From NCBI RefSeq assembly GCF_000296695.1, contig NZ_BAFK01000014.1:45780-109779 (forward strand): DNA of 64,000 bases, written 5' to 3'. The position numbers were made by a program, and so were the translations under genes. This DNA is from Rheinheimera nanhaiensis E407-8 (GTDB lineage Bacteria; Pseudomonadota; Gammaproteobacteria; Enterobacterales; Alteromonadaceae). This document shows, piece by piece, positions 15,001 through 20,600 of this stretch (its first letter is position 1; each line of letters starts with the position of its first letter). The notes beneath the pieces are model-generated. The model saw only the letters and a program-made list of their open reading frames with translations, made no database searches and had not been told where the DNA came from.

Positions 15001-15856
15001 GGCTACCGGCGCGGGCACGGCGTTGGCGCAACCTATAGGCCGCTGGCAGGTAGGCTGTGTGCGCCAGGAAGGCGTTAATCAATGGCGTTTAACACCACAA
15101 GGTTACTGCGATAATGAATGGGGCGGTTTGTGGCCGGAAAATAGCCTGGAACACCGCCAGATTAGCAGCAATGCCGACAACGACGATGCGCCTTTACTAC
15201 GTATTATTGCCAACAGCAATACCAGTTTGCTGGTGCAATCCGAGCAAGATCTCAACCACCTGGTGGGTAATTATATTGTTGGCGTTTATCAGTTCAGCAG
15301 CCTGCAGCTGTTAAACCACGCTTACCTGCAATTGGGCGAAGACCATCTGCGTGTGCTGGATACCGCTAGCAGTGTGGTGCACAGCAGCAGCCGCCTGCTG
15401 TTGGGCGGCGCTAATGCGCAGCTGCGCGATTTACTGGCCCAGTCCGGTGCTGATGTGCGCTATCTGCAGCAGGGTTGTGCCGATATCTACAGCGACAGTT
15501 ATACCGGGCTACCAGATGAACTGCGTATTGGTTCTTCGCAATATTATTATGTGTCCACCAGTGATAATAACCGGCTGTTTAGTGTAAATGTGCAACCGGA
15601 CACCGAATTTTTCAGTATGTTGATCAGAGGTAGTAGAAGCGGCTATACACCTTATAGTGACATGTATGTGCGTTTTGGTGAGGCGCCAACAACCGCAACT
15701 TATGATTGCAAAGCGGGCATCAGCACCAGCACTACTGAGCGCTGCCGTATCGATAATCCGGCTGTGGGCACCTATTACATTTTAATCAATGAAAGATCAT
15801 TATCAACTTCCGGCTATTTAACACCGAATGCCTATATTACTGGCTGTAAACGGTAA
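2..15856 (+). CDS. Giant secreted Ig/beta-propeller/beta-helix protein, 5' end outside window
   Basis: The frame is open to the left edge: the codons before the GTG at 32 contain no stop, so the gene starts upstream and any signal peptide is not visible. At least 5284 codons are present. Numbering residues from the GTG at 32, I see an IPT/TIG-like and Big_5-like stretch near 340-540, many Ig-like modules, and two beta-propeller-like stretches near 1060-1350 and 1710-2250. Four thrombospondin-3-type Ca-binding repeats (DxDxDGxxD spacing) lie near 3318-3423, then a Big_2-like domain near 3430-3520 and a long beta-helix-like region with a three-fold super-repeat. The last ~90 residues look like a bacterial pre-peptidase C-terminal (PPC) domain (motifs YVRFG, APTT, YDC, GTYYI). 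PPC domains are typical of proteins exported through type II secretion, so an extracellular location is likely. It opens a co-directional cluster with two foldase lipoproteins and a toxin-tipped protein. A structural or adhesive role is inference. Confidence 0.85.
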   Translation, partial: DAILSADQLIVLRSDKLQVYRLWQLEQPVQGLALPTLQSGRLQRDGNRLWLVSDQLLKLYDLSPLPGQAPDETGSMALPPALQMLQLSGELALARSNNSWQLYDIDLSGQQLSLRPVAGFDFSQTLQQISFSTDLVEWLDSRGYGAAALPLANASAFMPLQAQHNLQTLQLQLSLWRQDWRNVSLQLSDQLAQPLPGYTDWFDQSLLFEPYSPGYVLGNRYQVQLQGLPLSAVAGADVRFDLPWAFSTHASFAQGPAQAQRLIPANTIAGRQTTYTVQGVNLHTLESLQLGPLTVDSNSWQVNDSGTELQFTAALAQAGLFSLHLYQAEAESFLPAAVLVAEALAVDSVTSDNARGTALLSDSGGNTLTVQGTGFSGDLAVHLLAPARFDQPGRSNQLTYRMENGHLLVSTPATEPGLTYQLHIIKASTGEAVTADISLTAIDDTPPRISQWQAFDYNNGLTLHGSEPLRAQQFSVQRQMQDYSGAAAENISADFELVSLNNRVTLRLKEGRQLLHNAVYQLTISGISDLADNLALPLNSSIATLFSADGAVAQSFTSRDTLAPRQLQLTLADGRAATPAVSLTRGRSYSFIAQALDNISANNQLKYSYRLSRDGGVQFGAYQPFTAGFNVKIDKDFSQLVLRVKVVDVAANVTEQDYSLAVVDPVVNIGAVQTTPAQVEELTAATIRLPLSGDTDLISEVSLQLNGRWYRAQLQPGATEASASLLYMHPRLAELNGNDQMQLLTLVKFGYGASKQQADSYQLYLDVTPPEVAIVSPKQGDRLPIGEPAEVLLKVFDRYGIESVEMAVNGGAFQRLAQSNRFSFTPTSEDAVTLQARAQDPNGNMAVSEAVTIRPFDASRGEPELAILSPDNGSQLRSGQRVTLELMLRNLQQASLSLQLGADPLHPANPPAILLSRTEQEPERFMLEVTLPHTAEDAVVLLLLQDGALSARRFINLVPDDGVNEQAQLQVLPQHKVLSGTGLRVAGQIPAEMVDYSNQSELIISDNGSLHNLPLAPLSDIVPLQPHDAAVPGGVTLQSVLRDLSGNENRQQSTLDLVAYLSGEAELAASQPAADEQLVQVLPVRFADRLAMLSLYQQNNGGYRLADETGQWWHSNNGARLEQVFAGRSALFIQDNLQGQRRLLQLPYQANAQATELPLFGELVGSTGAHAIVQYGRLLTLQQPDNPQHQITGYQFDDDITAVAQWQQQIWVLAGDKLQLLHLDAQHNALRALASFSVPYSDGLAVHQDQLYLWQQQTLQVYQHVDEQSLALLAEQQLPGQVVQSSAEQGYVWLKLLDAELGYYWLAFEQQDAVAVLPWQHSLAFGHQQLYRFSAQQLWQQSKVTAPAPEPAQINLQASATELVLQLPSGWTDDYRLRISNAQGDTLSSRWLNVDQLAVQRQQAGSTLTVQLLTEAGVEVQQQLALDNLAFTPPAMLQSALPSRLAQGALVPLSLQLSDEARLLGSSLTDGSPLLRLANTLHSTYMVAEQAGSAELNWQLNQQAFNAQVERVANDPAQSRISLLQPDNNSAVAGGKPLQLRYLAEGVAEQDLRFIELALTDVNGTVLNRVLSDKTSGDISLRLPVVAQASAFYLRARVYFGPEHYYAQDRVGIRVQPQRNPLQFGLQGIADRVYSGSTVEITADRELVDGQRLTLSATDAEGNVLASAEQHLRLQVPDTSTLQIRASLSDAAGNQHQLDKQVVVLRGYSFGQPGNSQPFTQALQTTDALYLTQRERLFDQQGALLHRFNASVEALIPLQDRWLVSLRGIGLQFIDPAGQYQVLGQYSSQQQFTQLASLGELAWAASSDGSLELFSVQGNSLQLQQQLTLGQVYQLSAGLDGVLALTEQGLYQLPADGEAQSRLLRENNAQFSHFALQDDAIWLAGNAKLVRIDPQGEAQQWTMPWSQAQALLSRDNELWLYDGANLLQLDIRSARQPYVIGRFPLALTMPLQLSANRLLSGDGRQLSLTALPSEARSLFKTTQAKGNTQQVAMQHGHYLAAARGYAVQSYYDLPALDKTGVYPSPYSSDYRLLRTTANGVWGYDDISGNLTDLSQARLVLKQPQLSDFAADAQRLVMAVGDALRIYSADGKQAITTITVSQGDNIRALALSAQLIYVLTDAGTVYAVQTGPMPFDEFNLEIKTLLASAQQAHSMVLGGDYLLLASAAGLQRLSLVDAEVQPLMVGAVQALAYDQGTVWFSQGSKLYQLRLDSFSQPQLVYQAAQDIPAIALDKGEVLLAQQLAGIELLWLGNNAVTAMPQLQTPFSGQVFQNGQLISLSVSETDALQAVDYLVNDEVVSRTSTPPFDAQILVPSTLHNGKAFTVRSRALTQQGELVYSLPRRVMLQSDNLPVHDFTVGLAFNNPSYVPTPLRVVANINNASLPLQQVEFYLAEQSAGPYTLMRKHYGPDFIVRLDLAQSAQPRYIKARAVDIYGNQVESAAMPVSRLADQAAPVGQLTLQSAIDAQGQVPDSQPYAIAVTVADIGSGIEQALLKRNGQVIWAGFDNGSYVVNQPKPALGQQYLYQLEMRDNAGNKASTSLTVDVVADAYPQLQLINSPAQVLEQSEFSVTLAHSDDVGLAKVNLSWPGFERDYTLAGKTQQQTYHIADLRNERLHQAVDQMLTLTLTDNIGQQTTLTQPIQVVPDLPPQPQLMQLTVAPSAIYGRSLAVSLQALDRVDDGGVQQLDTRLLLSYNGAVQQEQQLCRPMPGPLCQVSYYTQLTLPGTEVQGDQVQLQVAFTDRMGQRSVSDAVSINLTQKPNLIEFSAAGEPGVNPAELDSGASGSYQVRVADIAQRPVALQRVNWFKLTPDGSESLLGSSETNAAGLARFNWLTLGEKVGAYQLKARLADYGALQPAVHNVDILPGMPFALQVSHIRPVQAAKTMLLQLELVDAAQNLIYNRDDFNVTLGFNAPGFHFAFTEGLQLRQRYDEQGVYLGEAAQIRLRAGKAGLEVTVPELANIYQLQLLASEPPGLQLHYQPYLAQPSFIQVEQIPVQVIAAEAALLELSVAELANHPLGRPDVLEAGEQVHVAVQLTDRYGNAIGHVVADGQPQDANLVLQFAVTGAARFANDNSSTELTLTAGSGRLTLGNEQVEQVVVSLISEPGFAINAFAELTLDFVKRLPAVQQITLEAAHQSEITPVLFSFTEAVIAPVDSQWLRITDPNGELVAGEFSQDTPQQLRFVPAQPLMLYTQYRFDTTVSALLGELQSDSVLPQQGSFLTAAMSLPEQQQPYLLSETQQQLTVRIGQGVPSRQQVQLELHIDGEPQSFNAQQPQYLAPRTSIEQEGELLMLQIQEPAVLQPWAVAAEQPQSLLVANTIALPRLSLDGDYDGDGLPNLFEHQLGLDPTRRDSDGNGVDDGDEDYDNDGLSNLLELQLGTDPRNPDSDDDGLSDGMEYQLGTNPLLKDSDGDGIPDAVEVHFGSDPTRADSRAVDPAAVTAITVTPKERVYNLNQDSGDVYLTVKARVLVAGRSYDIDVSDVGYYPLQLSSADEAVALPGFDGFTPLGAGVTTLTVGFGQHSDTARLTVLQRNSLGDVSWQDEDPQFDSPISVDNMTASGRVNLSVAGDITIDGNLLLQVDTELMIEANSLTIQGDVILQPGSRLRLLLQHDVAIAGSVTQDSAALELAQFNLDIGGSLQISGDSELYARRLTVRTDSALLPSSYLLLALTDGWYTEGDQWLYGKVEAARADAQLQQLYPVALHVGQKLTATGAIDAAGAGYPAGYGVGFIEGRCLGRHADDTAEQPDCAYGDYRRPVLAGAGGVQGAGGGAVHITANRLSLDRDNYRDWINIAGDNDAADGSAYVDVHELQVLNVGQMVRGKQINWEERDNAGGAGRAAVKAVLWDIQLSDDDCYDCEPPCEGCEFEMGGADEVMVLQSEAEEAPELIATRKVLRTITQGLFTQYCYEICETFSLSGTAFVQGPDGLSLLAIGTEQWFEPPMLSGLSSNDMGISASNIELPAQVAPSSAEQTNSLQNVIDDYIPNRTRVLTVGKHALQTVSALGDGQWQLNVADQPWLGNSADKGRALAGMTVRLTDGQQQSQDLTIVANSANSLTVHSDLDLTSFSGGQIQGVHKLTELWLDGPLDLADDLLEAAEVRFGDSAALQASLTGEQVRTLLENNDAAYLLLATEQPLQFASLPDGNNVTLVAPSFEFLDDVTLSAIDLIASNGMQFRQSLFVESSSSLISKGDIHVGGNLTFNTWQDDKFRLAGKLTVAGDAMLSGTVTFDGRLSNTAAPLKAQVEVGGKLVLDNWSSGFRMLYAGGKPMTSDHAGAALAGWHATAPLLSVESVQPMGNYRRPQSWGYGALIDERCDSDYCMQNAYGGGHMHIKAAEIDLNGVISATAHDMSGASVLMPAAAGSILIETAVLRGNGKLEALGSTHASSIGAGGRIALLVEQNEFSGLTYTMSGGGDFTTGTVFIQAAHQQYGELRLQGRWSWDSQRYTPWLDLPTVGQHAISAVESLPAQQWRITAAAANWPLTIDSQHVGLAGAYVTLDAAQADAPLYKVLSSTADSLLVESAADLSAYNGKTLQGVHVFDRIELGNSVRLDIGDDRLVVLDLDSSVIGNWVKLIAADVAPELVQRIQGNNGEVMPRTLTLDSLTLLSGSEQLTARHVVINGDIQLLGDAQLISKATDSITVNGNVTLANTARWQQQLEGMRLHMTGQLLLTDNSKLHFSAPLTELRLDQGMQLYGAASAEIHARSHIELDSDLTVADLALVKLYTAAEININGSLALTSTAEGSLLQAKGLSVGENVTLAASSKLQLAVEEISRVAGDLSLQMHSLLSLNGRYINNYSHLMPHQTLDVAGAVNIADTATISADGQGHRNSNNQHYQLRCHAGFRAPGTMFCTEGSYNQALTAGRDAAGISRGGGVINLKAGSIHLDGNISAVGENGSSSNFSLAYGSGGSVRLETPVLSGAGQISTIGAQVNRSGIAGFESGGGRIAVFSPDNQFSGRYLTAPDTLATQAAGAGTVYLASNTQSAGQLIVDNGQQTSALATGAGTALAQPIGRWQVGCVRQEGVNQWRLTPQGYCDNEWGGLWPENSLEHRQISSNADNDDAPLLRIIANSNTSLLVQSEQDLNHLVGNYIVGVYQFSSLQLLNHAYLQLGEDHLRVLDTASSVVHSSSRLLLGGANAQLRDLLAQSGADVRYLQQGCADIYSDSYTGLPDELRIGSSQYYYVSTSDNNRLFSVNVQPDTEFFSMLIRGSRSGYTPYSDMYVRFGEAPTTATYDCKAGISTSTTERCRIDNPAVGTYYILINERSLSTSGYLTPNAYITGCKR
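10007..10300 (+). other. Thrombospondin type 3-like calcium-binding repeats (domain inside the giant protein)
   Basis: Four consecutive Asp-rich loops occur here, each with D at alternate positions followed by a Leu/Gly-rich link and an 'LG(T/L)(D/N)P' or 'FGSDP' ending. This is the usual look of TSP3 repeats in Alteromonadales exoproteins. Such repeats bind calcium and stiffen extracellular stalks. They divide the Ig/propeller part of the protein from the beta-helix part. Confidence 0.75.
11100..15480 (+). repeat. Three-fold protein super-repeat in the C-terminal third of the giant protein
   Basis: Three long units can be lined up by eye. Each has a Gly-rich beta-helix segment (GGGAVHI near 11305, GGGHMHI near 12979, GGGVINL near 14620), then a 'QGVH/VGVY..L.L' segment (near 12219, 13603 and 15277) followed by a 'L..GDD/GED.L.VLD' type stretch. 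The first unit lacks part of this last motif. Spacing between equivalent points is about 460-565 residues. The nucleotide sequences are diverged, so this is an old duplication and not a recent tandem repeat. Confidence 0.6.
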
Positions 15857-15956
15857 GTGTGGTTATTTAATAAATAGTTGTTGAAGGTGGTTTGGTGGTT
15901 AAATAGAATGAGCAGTTTGAAAAAGCCATGTTGTATGATGCTGAGGTAAGTATTTA

Positions 15957-16784
15957 ATGAAAGCGGTAATATTCACAGTAGCAGCACTGGTGCTGATCCA
16001 GATCAGTGGCTGCAGTAAAAAACCAGAACACTTCGCCACGGTAGGTGAGCAAAATGTTACTGTCGATGAAGTTAATGCCTATCTGACATATAAACGTATT
16101 GATAACGCCAATACAGAACTGACGGCCAAAGCAGCGCAGCATTATTTAAATAATCTGGCGTTAATTCAGGCAATAGAGCAACAAGATAGTGTTGATATGC
16201 TGAGAATTAATGCGGAATTAACCGAACTGAAAAAAGATTTGTTGCTTAACACTTATTTGCAACAGTATCTGGAGCAAGCCGTTACTGAAACGGCGATGCG
16301 AAATTACTATGCCGACAATCAGCAAAACTATCAGCAACGTAGTGCTAAGGTAGCCCATATTCTGTTCCGGGTAACACCTGAGATGACCGAAGCTGAACGC
16401 CAGGCAAAGTATAGTAAAGCGCTGGAAGCTTACAGCAAGGCCCGTACTGGTGATAACTTTGCCGAGTTAGCCAAGGCCTATTCAGAGGACAGTATTTCTG
16501 CCGGTAAAGGCGGACAGCTGGGCTGGCTGCAGCACGGGGCTGTATCACCGCTGTTTTCTGCCCAGGTGTTTGAGAAATTGACCGCCGGTGAAATATCAGA
16601 GCCGGTATTAACCGAATTTGGTTATCACCTGATAAAACTGGAGCAAGAACCTAATACGGTAAAGCAATCTTTTGAAGCGGTTAGTGGTGATATACGCCGT
16701 ATTTTACGCGCAATGGCAAAAGATGCTGAACTGGAGCGGCTGCGCCAGAGCGTAACCATTAAACAGCACGACACACCGCTATGA
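15957..16784 (+). CDS. PpiC/parvulin-type peptidyl-prolyl isomerase lipoprotein
   Basis: A 275-aa protein starting with a lipoprotein signal (lipobox ISGC, lipidated Cys19), so it is probably anchored to a membrane facing the periplasm. Residues ~25-125 resemble the helical SurA/PrsA N-terminal chaperone region. Residues ~128-228 form a recognisable parvulin domain: a VAHILF strand, a FAELAKAYSED helix, a GGQLGW loop and the final EFGYHLIKL strand. The likely job is folding or protecting exported proteins. It sits 100 bp after the giant gene and its stop overlaps the next start (ATGA), so the two downstream partners are translationally coupled to it. The ATG at 15957 is preceded by a GAGG-type ribosome site. 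The clients are probably the giant secreted proteins beside it (inference). Confidence 0.85.
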   Translation: MKAVIFTVAALVLIQISGCSKKPEHFATVGEQNVTVDEVNAYLTYKRIDNANTELTAKAAQHYLNNLALIQAIEQQDSVDMLRINAELTELKKDLLLNTYLQQYLEQAVTETAMRNYYADNQQNYQQRSAKVAHILFRVTPEMTEAERQAKYSKALEAYSKARTGDNFAELAKAYSEDSISAGKGGQLGWLQHGAVSPLFSAQVFEKLTAGEISEPVLTEFGYHLIKLEQEPNTVKQSFEAVSGDIRRILRAMAKDAELERLRQSVTIKQHDTPL

Positions 16785-17635
16785 AAAGCCGCAGTGTTGT
16801 ACTGTTCGTGGCGTTATGTATAAGCGCTTGCAGTGATAAACCCGCACCGCAACCCAACGTCGATTCTGATCCGGTTCTGGCCAGGGTCGGCAATGAGACA
16901 ATTAGCCGGTTGGAGCTTGATGTCGCGATTGATAGCAGCATAGGTCCTTATGCTGCTTTACATCTGGGGCCGGAGGGCGAGCATAAGGTGTTGCAGAGTC
17001 TGGTAATGCGCAAACTGATGAGCCAGCATCAGTTTGCCCTGCTGGACGAGGACGCTCGTACAGCACTGGAACTGCAGGTCAACGCCTACCGTGAAGAACT
17101 GCTGACCAAGCAGTTTGTCCGTGAGCAATTGATACCCGAGCCAGTAACAGAGGCCATGGTAACGGATTATTACCAGCGCTACCCTGAGGAATTTGGCGCC
17201 GCAGAATATGCCAGTTACCAACTGCTACGCGCCGACACGGGATTAAACCCTGAGCAGCGTCAGCGCGTGCTGTGGTATCTGGAACAACTGACTGCCGCAG
17301 CTGACTGGACAATATTGGCAGAACAGGCGCGGCAAGAAGGTTTAGCAGTATATCTGGTCGCAGGTACCAGCTCAGAGCAGGGTTTAATAGCGGAATATCA
17401 GAGCTTAATTGCGCCGCTTGCTGCCGGCCAGGTCTCGGCAACTGCCGAGTTGAACAACCGTCTTGTTAAAGTGAAAGTGCTTGAGCGCAATCGTATCGCA
17501 GCTAAACCATTGGCTGATGTAAGTGACGAAATCAGAAAAAAACTGGCACCTATGCAGTTAAAGCGTGCCATAGAACAGGCAACGGATAACCTTAAGGCTA
17601 ACACGGATGTTGAAATCTACCCCACTTCCAACTAG
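16781..17635 (+). CDS. SurA/EpsD-like chaperone lipoprotein with degenerate parvulin region
   Basis: A 284-aa lipoprotein precursor (lipobox ISAC, Cys17). Residues 30-130 match the SurA_N/PrsA helical pattern ([14 protein letters not shown] near the start, then [10 protein letters not shown]). The part where a parvulin domain should sit (about 140-240) keeps only a loose secondary-structure resemblance and lacks the HIL(F/V) and GG.LGW hallmarks of its neighbour. It is probably a holdase chaperone rather than an active isomerase, as in EpsD-type proteins. It overlaps the preceding PpiC gene by 4 bp, and its 3' end overlaps the next gene by 29 bp. This points to a paired foldase module serving the large exoproteins of the operon. 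Confidence 0.75.
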   Translation: MKSRSVVLFVALCISACSDKPAPQPNVDSDPVLARVGNETISRLELDVAIDSSIGPYAALHLGPEGEHKVLQSLVMRKLMSQHQFALLDEDARTALELQVNAYREELLTKQFVREQLIPEPVTEAMVTDYYQRYPEEFGAAEYASYQLLRADTGLNPEQRQRVLWYLEQLTAAADWTILAEQARQEGLAVYLVAGTSSEQGLIAEYQSLIAPLAAGQVSATAELNNRLVKVKVLERNRIAAKPLADVSDEIRKKLAPMQLKRAIEQATDNLKANTDVEIYPTSN

Positions 17636-20600
17636 TTGTATCGTTGGCAGGTTTCGCACCTGGCTGTTGTTGGCGCTATTGCTTGGTCTGGCTGCCTGCT
17701 CTGATGATGCCAGGCCACCTGAACACGTTAACGCAGTACGTTACGCGTTATACACTGACACTACTGAGCTGGCTGCACTGACGGAGCCTGACTATCAGGG
17801 GTTAGCCCCCTATATGACCGCGCAATTAGCAGGTGCCCATGCGGTTAAAGCCGTAAGTTACGAAGGCTATTTTTTTAGTAAGCGGCCGCAGCTGGTTAAG
17901 ATTGAATGGCGGGCGCCGGGCGACAGTGTGCTAACGCTGAATGGCCGCAAGCTGGAAAACGGCGAGTATTTTATGCTGAATAAAGGCCAGCAGCGTCTGC
18001 ATTTGCGACATACATCGTCAATGCAGATAAGTCCGGTCGTCGAGCTGGTTTATGCCAAAACTGGCAAAAAACAATTGTTAAGTCAGGGCGGGCTATACCT
18101 GCCACTTTCTGAGCTAACGGCGACAAGCGCTGTACTCCCGGCGGATACGACCCAGGGTTGGTCTTATCAGTATTTCGAGCAGCAAGCACTTGAGTTTTCT
18201 CAATTATCAACATTGGCGCCTGTTAAATGGGGCAATCTGCCTGCACTGCAATTAGCCGAACGTCACCGTACTGACGGTTATGGCTTTAGCTTCACAACGT
18301 ATTTTACCGCACCGCAAAGTGCGCTCGTCAGTTTCCGCCTCGGTAACAGCATGCCAGTGCGGCTATGGTTGAACGATAATTTGCTGCTAGACAACCCCGC
18401 CAACGGCTTAACGTCACAGTTGGCGTCGGCTTTTATCAATGCCGGCCAGCATAAACTGACAATTGACATGCTGGGACAACGGCCTGATGACACTCTGGCA
18501 TTGCAGCTGGCTTTTACTGATTCTGAGCAACCAGCAGTGCGGTGGCAAAATATCGATCAGATAGCGCTGCTGGCAGAAACTGCCATGGTCCCGACAATCG
18601 AGCCGGTAGAGGCGCCGGCCGGGCTGGAGCCGGGTTTTAACGTACAGTTATTTTTGCCGCAGCAGCCCGCAGCAACGGTTGGGGCGCAGACAGCAGAGGC
18701 GCTAACGCCGGTAGCAAAGCAGCGCGGTGCGCAAAGCACAGCAAGCGGCACCACAATGCCAAACTATGCTTTTAGAATTAAAAATTTAAACGAAATGAGT
18801 AGTGTCGATGTACCTGCTCCGTACCGGATTCAGCTTGACAGTTTATTGCAGGTAGAGCGTGCTGGTATTTACGTGCTGTATTGGCACTATGCAGATGTTG
18901 TAGAACTTAAACTGGGTGATGCACCGGTAACGGCGTTGGCACGGGGGCACACTGCTTTATTGTTGCAACCTGGTTTATATCCGTTACAGCTGAGTTATAG
19001 CGTGAGCGGGTTACCTGTGACATTGCCAGAGCTTGCTATCGTGGCACCACAGCAGCCGCGCCAGCCAGCCAGCAGCTTTGTCTGGCTTAGCCCTATCGTA
19101 GAGATTATTACCGACCGTGATGGTGACGGTGTGCCCGACCACGTTGATGCATTTCCGGATGATCCAACACGCTGGCAGTTACCTGAGCCAACACCCGAGC
19201 CAGAACCCACGCCTGAACCAGAGCCAACGCCTGAGCCAGAGCCAGAGCCAACACCAGAGCCCGAACCAACACCTGAGCCAGAGCCAACACCAGAGCCAGA
19301 GCCAACACCAGAGCCCACACCACAGCCTGTGCTGGATATAGCATTAACGCTGCAGCCTTCTGTTAACAGTATTAGCTTGTCCTGGCAGCGGTTCACTGTT
19401 GGTGGTTTGGCCCGGCTGCAGGTTTGGCGTAGCGAAGGCAACTTTCCGCTGCAGCATCTGACTGATGTGGCTATTGGCTTTCATTCGGCTTACCAGGATA
19501 ACAACGTGTTTAACGGCCGCTTTTACCGTTATCAGTTGCGCGCGCTCTCAGCCAGTGGAGATTTAATTGGCCAGTCGCAGATAGAGTCAGCATGGCTTAC
19601 CTACCATACAACTAAATTATTTGGCTTTCAGTTACAAAATCTGGACCGGCAAGCGACGTTAACCTGGCAGCCGCCACTAATAGGGCAGGTAGTGTTGCAG
19701 CGGTTACACGGTGGCCAGGACTGGCAAACTTTGCAGGATAATGCCCTGCCGGGCTATATTGATGCAGGGTTGCTGCGCAATGAGCAGTATCAGTACCGGG
19801 CGTTTATCCGGCGCTATTTTAGCCATCCGGTCACTGGTGAAAGCCGGGTTATTGACGGCCCCTATACACCTGTTCTCACGCTGGTTGTGCCCGCTGCGCT
19901 GCAGTTGCAGCTTAGCAATGCCGTTGAGTCAGCCCCAGGCCGGTTTGTTTTGCGGGTAAACAGTGCACAAACTACTTTACAGGTAAGTGGCGAGGTGTCT
20001 GGTGCAGTAGGCCCCGTCCAATTGTTTTGGCAGCAACAGGGCACTGTTATTCAGCAACCGGTGGTCAATGGTGTGTTTAATTCTGTGTTACCGCTAGGCA
20101 GCGACAATACAGCATGGCAACTGCACGCAGAAAGTAGCACCGGCAACCAGAAACAGCGTAGTAATCAGCTTAGTTTACAGGTGATTACTGATGATCTTGG
20201 GCCCGACATTTTGCTGGACCAAAGCAGTTTTACCACCGCTACTGACCGTTTTGTGCTGTCGGGTACTGTTGTTGATGACAGCTTACCGGTAACGTTATTG
20301 TTAACCTCTGTGGCACCTGCTGCGGCAGATGTACAGTTGCTGCTAAACGGGCAAGGACAATTCAGCACAGAGCTGCAGTTATCAGAGTCTCAGCGCAGCA
20401 TAGTGCTCACTGCCACGGATGCCTTGGGTAATAGCACAGTGTTGCCTGTGTTGCTGCAGCGCCAGCCAGCCCTGACGCCCGAGCTGCAGATCTTAAGCCA
20501 TCGCGACGGCGAGGTTGTTACCCACCGCGACGTTATTATCACCGGCTATGTTTTTGCGGCCAGCGCTGATCTGCAACTAACCCTGCAACCGGGTAATATG

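Noticed and set aside
19183..19326. Short repeated units as a possible CRISPR array
   Set aside because: Units are 6-18 bp, contiguous, without spacers, and stay in one reading frame as PEPT protein repeats.
18995..19441. Open frames on both strands across the Pro/Glu repeat
   Set aside because: They are by-products of the low-complexity codon repeat; the translations are simple Gly-Ser, Leu-Ala or Ser-Gln runs with no start context.
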